A model generated the notes under the pieces. That model searched no databases, was not told the DNA's origin, and saw nothing but the letters and a program-made list of their open reading frames with translations. From positions 1 to 64,000 of the forward strand of contig NZ_JNLX01000034.1 in assembly GCF_000715495.1 (NCBI RefSeq): a stretch of DNA of 64,000 nt, written 5' to 3'. A program made the translations under genes and the position numbers. The stretch is from Hymenobacter sp. IS2118. GTDB lineage: Bacteria > Bacteroidota > Bacteroidia > Cytophagales > Hymenobacteraceae. This document shows, in pieces, positions 50,516 through 60,807 of the stretch; the stretch's first letter is position 1, and each line of letters begins with the position of its first letter.

Positions 50516-51253
50516 TCAGTAAGGTTTCATCAGCCGCGCCGCCAGGCCGGGGGCCACGCGCAGCAGCAGGCGGAGCAGCTTCACCTTGCCGATGTTGCTC
50601 TCCCAGCGGTTGTGGGTGAAGTCGCGCCAAAACTCCTCAACCAGGGCCTCCGGCGAGATTTTGGCCTGGGTGCGGCCCGCCGTCATGGGGGTATCCACCA
50701 CGGGCGGAATGATTTCAAACACCTGCACGCGGGTGTTTTCCAGCTGGTAGCGCAGGGCCTGGGTGAACACGTGCAGCCCCGCCTTGGTGGCGCAGTACAC
50801 GGGGGCCGACTGCTTGGGCGCGAAACCCAGCCCCGAACTCACGTTGACGATGGCGGCCTGGGGCTGGGCCGCCAGCCCCGGCAGCAGCAGCCCCACCAGC
50901 TGCAGCGGCACGGTCAGGTTGAGCTGGATTTCGTGCTCGATGTGGAACACCACGTTGTCGCCGTGCAGCAAGTCGTAGTTGTACTGTACGGCCGCGTTGT
51001 TGACCAGCACGTTCAGATTGGGGTGGTGCTGCTCCAGGCGCACGACCAGGTCGTCGAGCTGGGCGCGTTGCGCGAGGTCGCAGGCCACCGGATGCAGCGC
51101 GAGGGGGTACTCCGCCTGTAGCTCCTGGAGAGCGGCCAGCCGACGACCCACGGCCACCACCTCATTGCCCTCCCGCAACAAGCGCCGGGTAAGGGCGTAG
51201 CCGATGCCGGAGGTAGCGCCGGTGACCAGGACTTTGTTGCCGGAAGGTTGCAT
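50516..51253 (-). CDS. SDR oxidoreductase (DltE-like)
   Basis: A 245-residue classical short-chain dehydrogenase: TGATSGIG cofactor loop (11-18), NNAA at 85-88, S139/S140, and Y153-x3-K157. It reduces or oxidises an alcohol/ketone with NAD(P)(H). The C-terminal extension (HNRWESNIGKVKLLRLLLRV) is typical of the DltE-like subgroup. It is divergent from the Crp/Fnr regulator gene at 51553, which may control it. The substrate is unknown. Confidence 0.9.
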   Translation of the reverse strand: MQPSGNKVLVTGATSGIGYALTRRLLREGNEVVAVGRRLAALQELQAEYPLALHPVACDLAQRAQLDDLVVRLEQHHPNLNVLVNNAAVQYNYDLLHGDNVVFHIEHEIQLNLTVPLQLVGLLLPGLAAQPQAAIVNVSSGLGFAPKQSAPVYCATKAGLHVFTQALRYQLENTRVQVFEIIPPVVDTPMTAGRTQAKISPEALVEEFWRDFTHNRWESNIGKVKLLRLLLRVAPGLAARLMKPY

Positions 51254-51552
51254 GAGCGGGCGGTTGGGCAGCGCCTACCGTTCAGTGGTAAGGCGATGCA
51301 AAATTGGGGGCAGCTGCCCCCGCCAGTCATTTACATAGGTAAAGAAATGCCGGGCAGGCGGGCAGCCGACGGCCACCGCGTAGCAGCAGGCGCGGCGTCT
51401 GAGGCGCAAGAAATCCGAGGCCGTTTCGTTACCTTAGACCGGGACCGGAAACAATGTTTCCGGGCTGCCGCTTTCCTACCAACTCCCCACGCCACCAGTG
51501 CCGCCGCCAGGGTGTGGTGGCCCCACCCTAACGTTCTCCGCAAGCCCCTGCC

Positions 51553-52122
51553 ATGCCGACCGCCTTCGTTCAGACGTACCTCAGCCGGATTTCGCCGGTT
51601 TCTGACACCACCTGGCAAGTCCTGGCCCCGCTCTTTGAGCGCGTCGAATTGGCGAAGGGCGAGTATTTCCTGCGGTGCGGGGAAGTGGCACAGTACGCGG
51701 GCATCCTGGAATCGGGCATTATCCGGGCGTTCTACACGTCCGCCGAGGGCGTCGACTACAACAAGCATTTCTTCGAGGCCCCGTCGTTTTTCGGGGGCTA
51801 CGCTTCGCTCATCACCGGCGCGCCCAGCCACATCCAGGTGCAGGCCCTGTCGGCTTGCACCGGCTGGACCCTTCGCTACGCCGACTTGCAGGCCCTGCTG
51901 CCCCAGTGGCCGGAGCTGGAACGGCTGGCCCGCCGCTGGGCCGAGCTGCTCTACGTGGCCAAGGAAGAGCGGGAAGTAGAAATCGTCATGCTGAACGCCG
52001 AGCAGCGCTACGGCCTGTTTCGGGAGCGGTACAAAGCCGTTGAACAGCTCGTCCCTCAGTACGCCATTGCCTCCTACCTGGGCATTACCCCCACCCAGCT
52101 CAGCCGCATCCGTCGCCGCTGA
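51553..52122 (+). CDS. Crp/Fnr-family regulator
   Basis: A 189-residue protein: cyclic-nucleotide-binding-type barrel (ERVELAKGEYFLRCGEVAQY) and a C-terminal helix-turn-helix (YAIASYLGITPTQLSRIRRR). This compact Bacteroidota form has no Fe-S cysteine set. It is divergent from the SDR gene, which is the most likely target. A truncated tag gene follows 65 bases later. Confidence 0.88.
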   Translation: MPTAFVQTYLSRISPVSDTTWQVLAPLFERVELAKGEYFLRCGEVAQYAGILESGIIRAFYTSAEGVDYNKHFFEAPSFFGGYASLITGAPSHIQVQALSACTGWTLRYADLQALLPQWPELERLARRWAELLYVAKEEREVEIVMLNAEQRYGLFRERYKAVEQLVPQYAIASYLGITPTQLSRIRRR

Positions 52123-52187
52123 GGCTCCGGCCCGCGCCGTTCCCAGCCCTCAACTTCGGTTTCGCCGCGCTGAGCCAAATACGGTTC

Positions 52188-52667
52188 GTGGCACCCCACA
52201 CCTTTCGGGTGGGCAGCTGCTTGCGCATCGTGCTGCCCAAGCGGGAGCCGATGCGCGAGTTGCTGGTCGGATTCGACCTGGCCCGGCTGGCGCGGTTCAC
52301 GGCCTACCAGGTAGACGAGCTGCTGGATGACCCGCGCCTCATTCACAACCGCCGCAAGCTGGAAGTCGTGGTGCATAATGCCGGGGCCTGGCTAAAGCTG
52401 CTCGCGGCCGAAGGCGGCGAGGCCCGGGTACTGAAGTTTTTCTACGGCTTCGTGGACGGTCGGCCCGTCGATAACCAACGCGCCGACGCGCAACCCCCGC
52501 CGCTGCACACGCCCGCCGCCGAGGCCCTGAGCAAGGAGCTGAAGCGGCGCGGCTTCGCGCTGCTGGGGCCGGCCACGTGCTACGGGCTGACGCAGGCGGC
52601 GGGGCTGGTGAACGACCATGCCGTGGAGTGCCCCCGGCACGGGGAGTGCCGGCAACTGGTAAGATAG
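52188..52667 (+). pseudogene. DNA-3-methyladenine glycosylase I (tag), N-terminus lost
   Basis: The 159-residue frame matches the C-terminal two-thirds of Tag: DDPRLIHNRRKLEVVVHNAG, SKELKRRGFALLGPATCYGL, and QAAGLVNDHAVECPRHGEC with two zinc ligands. The N-terminal ~45 residues with the other zinc Cys/His, the catalytic Glu and the substrate Trp are gone; the sequence before it shows no Tag homology. It is a remnant beside the Crp/Fnr gene, probably not active. Confidence 0.75.
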
Positions 52668-52969
52668 CGCGGCGGCTGAAGCCCGACAGGCCCGGCAACG
52701 ATGCGCGAATGGAGCCGGCCGTTGCTTGACGCTATAGCTAATAGCGGACGGCTAGGAACCGGTTGGCAAATTGAATCAACAGGCCGTTGGGGTTGCCCAG
52801 ACTGGCCGCTAGGCTGCCCGCCCCTGCCACCATGCGCAGGAGGAACAATCCACTGCCCCCTTGCCTCTGCCCTGAACTACTGCCGGTTCAGCCGGTTTGC
52901 AGAGGGCCTGAAAAATAATCTAGTTTAGCGTACTGCCCCTGCCGGGACCATACACCCATCACAAAGAGC
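52668..52969. other. Gene-free stretch
   Basis: About 300 bases between the tag remnant and the AraC-type gene. No supported gene or clear promoter motif. Confidence 0.5.
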
Positions 52970-53866
52970 ATGAGCTACAAGAATGCCGACAGTGTAAGCT
53001 TCGAGGGCTTTGTGGCTCAATACATGGGTAGCGGTCCAGACCCTTTTGCATTTCAGGCGAGTGGAATAAAGCTATACCCCTTATCCATTGCCTCAACCTT
53101 TATAACACCGCCGACCCCTCTTTTCAGAGCAGAGTACAACTTTCTACTGCTGTTTTTGGCTGGTGGCGGAAAGCAACAGGTGGATAATGAGATTGTCGAA
53201 CTAAAGGCAAATGACGTTTTATTTATTCGAGAAGGCCACCTGAATGCCATCAAGTCCATTGACCCCGATACGGATGGATATTACATCTACATCGACAACA
53301 CGGTACTGGCGCAAATTTTCACTGACAGCGCTTTACTACATCGACTCACTTTTTATCCGAAGCATTCTGTTTCCAGGCGGGAAATGGAATGGCTTTGCAA
53401 CTGCTGCGAATTGCTTGTTTCGCACAAAGCCGCCAATACACAACCCGACAACATTGGCTACACGTTGCTGAGAGCCATTGTCTTGAAGCTAGCGGAGGCG
53501 TCACCAGCGGCACTAGCCAGGCCCGACCGGCCATCCGCCATAAATATGTTATTCAAGGAGCTGTTGTATGATAATTTCCTCGTGAAACGAGAGGTGAAAT
53601 TCTACGCTGATTCTTTGGCGGTTTCGGAAAACTACCTGAACAGGTGCGTGAGGACGATTACCAGTAAACCACCGAAGCAGCACATCAATGAAATGGTGAT
53701 TAATCAGAGCAAGGTGCTCTTGCAGGATTATTCCAAAGACATTGCGCAAGTTGCATTTGAACTCAACTTTTCCGAGCCATCTTACTTTGGCCGGCTGTTT
53801 AAGCAGCTGACCAGGCAAACGCCCACCGAATACCGGAATTCGTTGGGGAGCTTCCCCACCAATTAG
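52970..53866 (+). CDS. AraC-family regulator
   Basis: A 298-residue protein: N-terminal cupin-like ligand domain (to about 170) and a C-terminal AraC/XylS double helix-turn-helix (KFYADSLAVSENYLNRCVRT, DIAQVAFELNFSEPSYFGRL, TRQTPTEYRNSLG). The gene is less GC-rich than its neighbours, with AT-rich codons, a hint of transfer. The downstream DUF2141 and SDR genes on the same strand are possible targets. Confidence 0.88.
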   Translation: MSYKNADSVSFEGFVAQYMGSGPDPFAFQASGIKLYPLSIASTFITPPTPLFRAEYNFLLLFLAGGGKQQVDNEIVELKANDVLFIREGHLNAIKSIDPDTDGYYIYIDNTVLAQIFTDSALLHRLTFYPKHSVSRREMEWLCNCCELLVSHKAANTQPDNIGYTLLRAIVLKLAEASPAALARPDRPSAINMLFKELLYDNFLVKREVKFYADSLAVSENYLNRCVRTITSKPPKQHINEMVINQSKVLLQDYSKDIAQVAFELNFSEPSYFGRLFKQLTRQTPTEYRNSLGSFPTN

Positions 53867-54147
53867 GAAGGCGTCCAACCGCTTGTCGAAGCTTGCTTGG
53901 AGCCTATTGGGTGCTGCCGCAACCGGCTCTTCTACGCTATTAGGTGGCGAAGCCGCCAGGAAAAGGCTCCTTGCCGCTTTCCATCCGCTGGCTTTACGAA
54001 GAAGCCCCTCACTTTACGCACGGTTTGTCCGAGTACGTGCAGGATTCCTGACAACGAAGCGGCAGTTGCGCTCCTGACCTTTGCGAACTCAAAGTAGTGC
54101 TGGCACTACTTGATGAGCATTTTCAAACGTAAAACCAGAAAAGCACC

Positions 54148-54585
54148 ATGCTACGCCACCTAGCTTCTCTATGCACGATTCTTCTGCTGGCCGCAGCCCT
54201 GGCGGCCTCGAAGTCGGTGAGTCAACAAGCACCGATGCAGATTCAAATCCTGAACGTCCAAAAAAACGGCGGCAAGGTGGTCGTTGAAATCTACAACGCG
54301 AAAGCGGAATGGCTGAAAAAGCCTTTCAGGAGAATGACGCTAGCGGCCGACGACAATACCAAAAAGGCGGTGTTTGAGGTGCCCCACGGCAAATACGCCA
54401 TTTCTGTCTACCAGGACACCAACGGGAACGGCGAATTGGGCATGAATTTCCTGCAAATTCCCAAAGAACCTGTCGGTTTCGGCAACAACTACAAGCCCTT
54501 TGGTGAGCCTAAGTTTGAGTCGGCGCTCATTGACTACGGCCCGACCGCGCAGCCTGCGGCCATCAAGCTCTACAGCGTATTTTAA
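54148..54585 (+). CDS. Exported DUF2141 protein
   Basis: A 145-residue protein with a signal peptide (LASLCTILLLAAALAASKSV) and the DUF2141 beta-sandwich: GGKVVVEIYNAKAEWLKKPF, VPHGKYAISVYQDTNGNGEL, PKEPVGFGNN, FGEPKFESALI. Family function is unknown. It lies 11 bases upstream of the SDR gene, so the two form an operon after the AraC gene. Confidence 0.87.
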   Translation: MLRHLASLCTILLLAAALAASKSVSQQAPMQIQILNVQKNGGKVVVEIYNAKAEWLKKPFRRMTLAADDNTKKAVFEVPHGKYAISVYQDTNGNGELGMNFLQIPKEPVGFGNNYKPFGEPKFESALIDYGPTAQPAAIKLYSVF

Positions 54586-54596
54586 ACGCCTGGCCC

Positions 54597-55511
54597 ATGG
54601 ATGAAAAGTGGAGCGTAGAACAGGCGCCCGCGCAGCACGGCAGCATTGCCGTGGTAACCGGGGCCAACAGTGGCGTGGGGTACGAAACCGCCCTGGCCCT
54701 GGCGAAAAAGGGCGTGCGGGTGGTGTTGGCCTGCCGGAACCTGGAAAAAGCAGCCGCCGCCAAATCGAGGATACTAGCGGCCTGTTCCACCGCCAACATT
54801 GAATGCAGGGCGCTGGACGTGAGCAGCCTGCGCTCGGTCCGCGAATTCGCTACGCACCTGCGCACCCGGTACGACCAGCTAAACCTGCTCATCAACAATG
54901 CGGGCATTATGATGTCGCCCTTTGAAATGACCGAAGACGGCTTCGAGAACCAGCTGGCCACCAACTACCTGGGCCATTTTGCCCTCACCGGCTTACTGCT
55001 GCCGTTGCTCATCGCTACGCCCGGCTCCCGGGTCGTCACACTCAGCAGTTTGTCCTATAAATGGGCCGGGATTGACTTCGACGACTTGCAGGCCCAACAG
55101 GGCTACAGCCGGGGCAAAGCCTACGGCCAAAGTAAGCGGGCCTGCCTGGTGTTTGCCTACGAATTGCAGCGCCGGTTAGCCGCCGCGGGTTACCGCGTCC
55201 GGTCGGTGGCGGCCCATCCGGGGCTTGCCAAGACCAATCTGGACCAGTATTTCCCGGCGCTGATTCGACCGCTGGGCAACCTGTTTTTGCAACCCGCCAG
55301 CCAGGGAGCCCTGCCCATTCTGTACGCGGCGTTGGCGGAACACCTGAAAGGCGGCGAATTTATCGGCCCGGACGGTTTTCAGCAAATGAGGGGCTATCCG
55401 ACCCAAGTGGATTCGGATGACGCTTCCAGGGACGAACACATTGCTGACCGGCTGTGGCAGGTAAGCGAAGAGCTGACGAATGTTCGGTACCTCGATGATA
55501 AAACGGGCTAG
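54597..55511 (+). CDS. SDR oxidoreductase (retinol-dehydrogenase-like)
   Basis: A 304-residue short-chain dehydrogenase: TGANSGVG cofactor loop at 21-28, NNAG in LINNAGIMM, S in VVTLSSLSYKW, and a Y-G-Q-S-K active-site motif in GKAYGQSKRA. The long form with a C-terminal substrate lobe resembles retinol-dehydrogenase-like SDRs. It is coupled to the DUF2141 gene upstream. The substrate is unknown. Confidence 0.9.
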   Translation: MDEKWSVEQAPAQHGSIAVVTGANSGVGYETALALAKKGVRVVLACRNLEKAAAAKSRILAACSTANIECRALDVSSLRSVREFATHLRTRYDQLNLLINNAGIMMSPFEMTEDGFENQLATNYLGHFALTGLLLPLLIATPGSRVVTLSSLSYKWAGIDFDDLQAQQGYSRGKAYGQSKRACLVFAYELQRRLAAAGYRVRSVAAHPGLAKTNLDQYFPALIRPLGNLFLQPASQGALPILYAALAEHLKGGEFIGPDGFQQMRGYPTQVDSDDASRDEHIADRLWQVSEELTNVRYLDDKTG

Positions 55512-55621
55512 TGGCAGCCCAGCATCCGGGCAAGCTGGCTACCCAACTCCAATCAAGGTCGTCTTGCAGTGCGGCTGCCTTTTGCCTCAAAACTCCTTTT
55601 TAATTTCAAATCTGTTTGCTG

Positions 55622-58105
55622 ATGAAACGTTGCTACTCCGTGCTGCTCCTGTTGCTGGCGCTGCACCTGGCTGGGGCTGGCCGCACGGCCCAGGCCCAAA
55701 CTACGGGCACCATCACCGGCCTGGTGCGCGACCGGGCCACGCAGGAGCTGCTGCCCGGCGTGACGGTGCTGCTGGAAGGCACCGCGCTGGGCACGGCCAC
55801 CGACGGCACCGGCCGCTACCGCCTAACCGGCGTGCCGACGGGCAGCTACAACCTGCGGGCCACCTTTATCGGCTACGAGCCGCTGCTGCGGGCCAACGTG
55901 CGGGTGGGCAGCGGCAACGCCAACATCATCGACCTGGAGCTGGGGGCTGGCTCCCAGGCCCTGGGCGAGGTGACGGTGGTGGCCAACCGCGCCATCCGCG
56001 TGGCCACGGCCGAGACGCCGTTGAGCGTGCAGCGCATCAACACCGAGGAAATCCGCTCGAACCCCGGCGGCAACTTCGACATCTCGAAGGTGGTGCAGAC
56101 GCTGCCCGGCGTGGGCGGCGGGGGCACAGGCGGCACGGCGGCCTTCCGCAACGACATCGTTATCCGGGGCGGCGCGCCCAACGAAAACGTGTACTACCTC
56201 GACGGCATCGAGGTGCCCGTCATCAACCACTTCCAGACCCAGGGCAGCTCGGGCGGCCCGCAGGGGATGCTCAACGTGAGCTTCCTTGAGGACGTGACCC
56301 TCAGCACGTCGGCCTTTAATGCCCGCTACGACAACGCCCTCTCGTCGGTGCTGCAGTTCCGGCAGCGCGACGGCAACCCCGAGCGGGTGCAGGGCAACCT
56401 GCGCACCTCGGCCACCGAGGTGGCCCTCACGCTGGAAGGCCCGTTGAGCCGGCGCGATTCGAGCGGGGTGGCCCGCACCACGTTCCTGGCCTCGGCCCGG
56501 CGCTCGTACCTGCAAGTGCTCTTCGAGCTGATAGACCTGCCCATCCGGCCCTCTTACTGGGATTATCAGTTCAAAACCACCACCAAGCTGGGGCCGAAAA
56601 CCACGCTCACCACGCTGGGCCTCGGAGCTATCGACAAGTTTCGGCTGGGCGTGCCCCGCAACGCCACCCCGGAAACCGAGCAGGAGCTGCGGCAGAACCC
56701 CACCGCCGACCAGTGGAACTACACCGTGGGCGTGAACTTGCGGCGGCTCGTCCGCAAAGGCTACCTGAACGTGGCCCTGAGCCGCACCCAGCTCGACAAC
56801 CAGCTCGACCAGTTTCAGGCCGGGGCGGAGGGCGACGAAAGCCGGCGCATTCTGCTCACGCGCTCGGGCGAAACCGAAACCAAGCTGCGGGCCGACGTGA
56901 ACGGCACGGCCGGCCCGTGGGCCTACAGCTACGGCGTGATGGGGCAGTACGTGCAGTACGACAACCGCTTCTTTAACCGCCTGCGCCGCCCGGTGCTCGA
57001 CGCGGGCGGCAACGAGCTGCAGCCGGGCGTGGACGTGCGCTTTCAGACGGCGATTGATTTCGGGCGCTTCGGGGCCTTCGGGCAGCTGACCCGCTCGTTT
57101 CTGGCCGGCGACCGGCTGACCCTTTCGGCCGGGGTGCGCACGGATGGCAACTCGCTCACCGACGACGGCCGCGACCTGCTCCGCACCCTCTCGCCCCGCC
57201 TCAGCGCGAGCTACGCCCTGCGGCCCACCCTGAACCTGAACGCCTCGGTGGGGCGCTACTACAAACTGCCGGTGAACCCGGTCCTGGGTTTCCGCGACAA
57301 CGCGGGCCGGCTCGTCAATCGGAGCAACCAGTACCTGCGCTCCGACCACTACGTGACGGGCCTGGAGTGGCTGCCGGCCCCGGCCACGCGCTTCACGCTG
57401 GAAGGCTTTTACAAAAAATACGACGACTACCCCGTGACCGTCCGCGACGGCATCAGCCTGGCGAACCTGGGCGGCGACTTTGGAGCCATCGGCAACGAAG
57501 CCGTGACCAGCACCGGGCAGGGCCGGGCCTACGGCGTGGAGTTCTTCTTTCAGCAGAAGCTGACCCGGAAAATATTTGCCGTGCTCTCGCTCACCGGCTT
57601 CCGCTCGGAATTCACGCAGCGGAATGGCGAATACGTGCCCTCGGCCTGGGATTCGCGCTTCCTGGCCTCGGCGCTGCTTGGGCGCAAGTTCAACAAGGGC
57701 TGGGAGATGGGCCTCAAGTACCGGGCCGGCGGCGGCTCGCCCTACACGCCCCTGAACCTGGCGGCCTCGCGGGCCAGCTACCTGGCCACCGGCCGCGGCG
57801 TGTTCGACTTCAGCCAGCTCAACACCCAGCGCCTGGGCACGTTCCAGCAATTCGACTTCCGCCTCGACAAACGCGTGAACTGGCGGCGCTTCACCCTCGA
57901 TTTGTTCTTTGACGTGCAGAACGCCTTCGTACTGAGCAATCCGGCCATCCCCAGCTACGCCTTCCAGCGCCTGCCCGACAACTCGGATTTCGCCACCACC
58001 GACGGGCAGCCCATCCGGCCGGACGGCTCGAACGGCATCCCGCTGCTGCTCACCAACGACGACCCGATTACGACCCCCACCATCGGGTTCATCGTGGAAT
58101 TTTAG
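55622..58105 (+). CDS. TonB-dependent receptor
   Basis: An 827-residue outer-membrane receptor from ATG 55622: signal peptide (YSVLLLLLALHLAGAGRTAQ), CarboxypepD_reg-like domain (GTITGLVRDRATQELLPGVT), plug (IVIRGGAPNENVYYLDGIEV) and a barrel ending IGFIVEF. It precedes a second receptor in the same direction with a 117-base gap. The ligand is not apparent. Confidence 0.92.
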   Translation: MKRCYSVLLLLLALHLAGAGRTAQAQTTGTITGLVRDRATQELLPGVTVLLEGTALGTATDGTGRYRLTGVPTGSYNLRATFIGYEPLLRANVRVGSGNANIIDLELGAGSQALGEVTVVANRAIRVATAETPLSVQRINTEEIRSNPGGNFDISKVVQTLPGVGGGGTGGTAAFRNDIVIRGGAPNENVYYLDGIEVPVINHFQTQGSSGGPQGMLNVSFLEDVTLSTSAFNARYDNALSSVLQFRQRDGNPERVQGNLRTSATEVALTLEGPLSRRDSSGVARTTFLASARRSYLQVLFELIDLPIRPSYWDYQFKTTTKLGPKTTLTTLGLGAIDKFRLGVPRNATPETEQELRQNPTADQWNYTVGVNLRRLVRKGYLNVALSRTQLDNQLDQFQAGAEGDESRRILLTRSGETETKLRADVNGTAGPWAYSYGVMGQYVQYDNRFFNRLRRPVLDAGGNELQPGVDVRFQTAIDFGRFGAFGQLTRSFLAGDRLTLSAGVRTDGNSLTDDGRDLLRTLSPRLSASYALRPTLNLNASVGRYYKLPVNPVLGFRDNAGRLVNRSNQYLRSDHYVTGLEWLPAPATRFTLEGFYKKYDDYPVTVRDGISLANLGGDFGAIGNEAVTSTGQGRAYGVEFFFQQKLTRKIFAVLSLTGFRSEFTQRNGEYVPSAWDSRFLASALLGRKFNKGWEMGLKYRAGGGSPYTPLNLAASRASYLATGRGVFDFSQLNTQRLGTFQQFDFRLDKRVNWRRFTLDLFFDVQNAFVLSNPAIPSYAFQRLPDNSDFATTDGQPIRPDGSNGIPLLLTNDDPITTPTIGFIVEF

Positions 58106-58222
58106 CCACCAACGGCACCCGGTGCGCCTGGTCGGGTGCTGTCGCCTGATTTTTTACGTGTCAAGTGTTTGAAAAACAATCTCGTTACTTATGGACTTGC
58201 TGCTTACTTCCATGATTCAGCC

Positions 58223-60649
58223 ATGCCGCAACTCCCAACCCGCTATAATCTGTATTTCGTGGCCTGGCTGCGGCGGCCTGTGGCCCTGGCGGGGAACTGC
58301 GGCCGAGGCTGCGGCGCAGGGCTGCTCCTGCTCCTGCTTCTGGCCGGCTGGCAAACGCAACCGGCATCCGCGCAGGCTCCGGCAACGGTAACGGTGAGCG
58401 GCACGGTGCGGGATGAGACCTCGGGGGAAAGCCTGCCGGGGGCCACGGTGCGCGTGCGGGAGCGGCCGGGCGTGGGCACGGGCGTGGCGGTCAACGGCGC
58501 GTTTACACTTGCGCTGCCGACGGGCACGTACACGCTGGAAGCCAGCTTTTTGGGCTACACGACGCAGTCCCGCCAGGTCGTTCTGTCGCGCAGTCAGCGG
58601 GTGGCCTTCCGGCTAGGGCGCAGCGAGGCGAGCTTGGGGGAAGTCGTCGTCACGGCCCGCCGCCGCGATGCCGTCATCAGCCAGGCGCAGGCGGGGGTCG
58701 AAACGCTCGACATCAAGCAGATAGCCAAGGTACCGGTGCTCTTCGGCGAGAAGGACGTGATTAAAACCCTGACCCTGCTGCCGGGCGTGAAGACGGCCGG
58801 CGAGGGCAGCAGCGGCTTTGCCGTGCGCGGCGGCAACCTGGACCATAACCTGGTGCTGCTCGACGACGCTGTGCTTTACAACCCCTCGCACCTGCTGGGC
58901 TTCTTTTCGGCCTTTAATTCCGATGCGCTGCGCGAGCTGACCATTTACAAGGGCGGCATGCCGGCGCAGTACGGCGGGCGGCTCTCGTCGGTGGTGGACG
59001 TGCAAACCCGCGACGGCGACCGGCAGCAGCTGCGCGGCAGCGGCGGCATCGGGCTCATTGCTTCCCGCCTGGCGCTGGAAGGGCCGCTGGCGCAGGGCAA
59101 AGGCTCGTTTTTGGTGGCGGCCCGCCGCACCTACGCCGACGTGTTTCTGAAGCTCGCCCCCGACGAGGCGGCCCGCAACGCCAGCCTGTTCTTCTACGAC
59201 CTCAACGCCAAGGCCAATTACACCCTGAGCCAGCGCGACCGGCTCGCGTTTTCGGGCTACCTGGGCCGCGACGCGCTGGGGCTCCCCACCTTCGGGCAGC
59301 GCTACGGCAACCAGGCGGGCTCGCTGCGGTTCAGCCACGATTTTTCGGACCGGCTGGTTTCGACCACCGCCCTGATTTACAGCAGGTACGACTTGCAGCT
59401 GACCGTGCGGGCCAACGAGCAGGACTTCAACATCACCTCCGATATCCGGGACTGGCAGCTGAAGCAGGACGTGGAATGGGCGCCCCGCGCCGGGCAGAAG
59501 CTGCGGGCGGGCGCCAGCGCCACGCACCACACCATCACGCCCGGCTACGTGACGGCGGCGGCCCCCGCGCCGGTCAACGCCACGGCCCCCAATCCGGCGG
59601 ATGCGCTCGAAACGGCCGCTTACGCCTCGCACGAGTGGGCGGCCACCAACCGGCTCGATTTCACGACCGGCCTGCGCGCCTCGGGGTTCAGCCTACTGGG
59701 CCCCGGCACCTACGCTACCTACGACGCGGCCGGCCGCCCGCTGGCCAGCCAGACGTACACCAGCGGGCAAACGGTTAAAACGTACGTCAACCTGGAGCCC
59801 CGCCTGGCCGCCAGCTACCAGCTCACACCCGCCACCACCCTGAAGGCCGGCTACGGGCGCAACGTGCAAAACCTGCACCTGCTGAGCAATTCGCTGGCGT
59901 CGTCGCCCACCGATTTATACATTCCCACCTCCCGCAACGTGCGCCCCGAGCTGGCCGACCAGGTGTCGGCGGGCTACTTCCGGGCGCTGGGGGCCAAGCG
60001 CGCCTATTCGCTGTCGGCCGAGGTGTATTACAAATGGTTGCAGCGCCAAATCGATTACCGCGACGGGTCGCAGCTGCTGGTGGGGCAGGACGTGGAAAGC
60101 ACGCTGCTCTACGGCCGGGGCCGGGCCTACGGCCTGGAGCTGCTGCTACGCAAAGACCTCGGCCGGCTCACGGGCTGGGTGGGCTACACCCTGAGCAAGA
60201 GCGAGCGGCAGTTTGCGGCCATCAACGCGGGGGCGTGGTTCAACGCCCGGCAGGACCGGCCCCACGACCTGTCGGTGGTGGCCCTTTACCAGCTCACGCC
60301 CACCTGGAGCCTGGCGGGCACCTTCGTGGCCAGCACCGGCAACGCCGTGACCTACCCCGTGGGCAAGACCTCCGTGGCGGGCCAGACCGTGAGCGTGTAC
60401 GGCCCGCGCAACGCCAACCGCCTGCCCGCCTACCGCCGCCTCGACGTGGGGGCCACCTACGAAAAGCCCCGCAAGGAAGGCCGCCGCTTCCAAAGCAGCT
60501 GGAACTTCTCCGTTTACAACGCGCTGGGCCGCCGAAACCCCTTTCTCATCACCTTCGAAAACGTGCCCGACGACCCCACCCGCACCCAGGCCGTGCAAAC
60601 GGCGCTGTTTCGGTTCGTGCCTTCGGCCACCTACAATTTCAGCTTTTAG
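58223..60649 (+). CDS. TonB-dependent receptor, likely partner of the DUF4249 gene
   Basis: An 808-residue receptor from ATG 58223. After a polar lead, a hydrophobic signal segment (CGAGLLLLLLLAGWQTQPAS) precedes the CarboxypepD_reg-like domain (VSGTVRDETSGESLPGATVR), the plug (FAVRGGNLDHNLVLLDDAVL) and a barrel ending SATYNFSF. In Bacteroidota this receptor type is usually followed by a DUF4249 lipoprotein gene; here that gene (60808) carries a stop codon. Confidence 0.92.
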   Translation: MPQLPTRYNLYFVAWLRRPVALAGNCGRGCGAGLLLLLLLAGWQTQPASAQAPATVTVSGTVRDETSGESLPGATVRVRERPGVGTGVAVNGAFTLALPTGTYTLEASFLGYTTQSRQVVLSRSQRVAFRLGRSEASLGEVVVTARRRDAVISQAQAGVETLDIKQIAKVPVLFGEKDVIKTLTLLPGVKTAGEGSSGFAVRGGNLDHNLVLLDDAVLYNPSHLLGFFSAFNSDALRELTIYKGGMPAQYGGRLSSVVDVQTRDGDRQQLRGSGGIGLIASRLALEGPLAQGKGSFLVAARRTYADVFLKLAPDEAARNASLFFYDLNAKANYTLSQRDRLAFSGYLGRDALGLPTFGQRYGNQAGSLRFSHDFSDRLVSTTALIYSRYDLQLTVRANEQDFNITSDIRDWQLKQDVEWAPRAGQKLRAGASATHHTITPGYVTAAAPAPVNATAPNPADALETAAYASHEWAATNRLDFTTGLRASGFSLLGPGTYATYDAAGRPLASQTYTSGQTVKTYVNLEPRLAASYQLTPATTLKAGYGRNVQNLHLLSNSLASSPTDLYIPTSRNVRPELADQVSAGYFRALGAKRAYSLSAEVYYKWLQRQIDYRDGSQLLVGQDVESTLLYGRGRAYGLELLLRKDLGRLTGWVGYTLSKSERQFAAINAGAWFNARQDRPHDLSVVALYQLTPTWSLAGTFVASTGNAVTYPVGKTSVAGQTVSVYGPRNANRLPAYRRLDVGATYEKPRKEGRRFQSSWNFSVYNALGRRNPFLITFENVPDDPTRTQAVQTALFRFVPSATYNFSF

Positions 60650-60673
60650 CCTTCTATTAGGCCAAATATTCCC

Positions 60674-60767
60674 ACCGTCATGCTGAGCTTGTCGAAGCAT
60701 CTCTACCGCTTCTTTGAACGGCTCACACGAAGCGGTAGAGATGCTTCGACAAGCTCAGCATGACGGT
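60674..60767. repeat. Large palindromic intergenic repeat, copy 2
   Basis: Two perfect 38-base arms (60674-60711 and 60730-60767) around an 18-base loop. It shares its core (GTCATGCTGAGC, GTCGAAGCATCTCTACC) with the palindrome at 3175-3261. It lies between the receptor gene and the broken DUF4249 gene. Confidence 0.85.
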
Positions 60768-60807
60768 CTAAATACGTTCTAAGCAACAGCATCTTGCCTG
60801 CCAATTT

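Noticed and set aside
55823..57850. 675-codon minus-strand frame over a TonB receptor
   Set aside because: Antisense shadow rich in Ala/Gly/Val/His; the plus-strand receptor is unambiguous.
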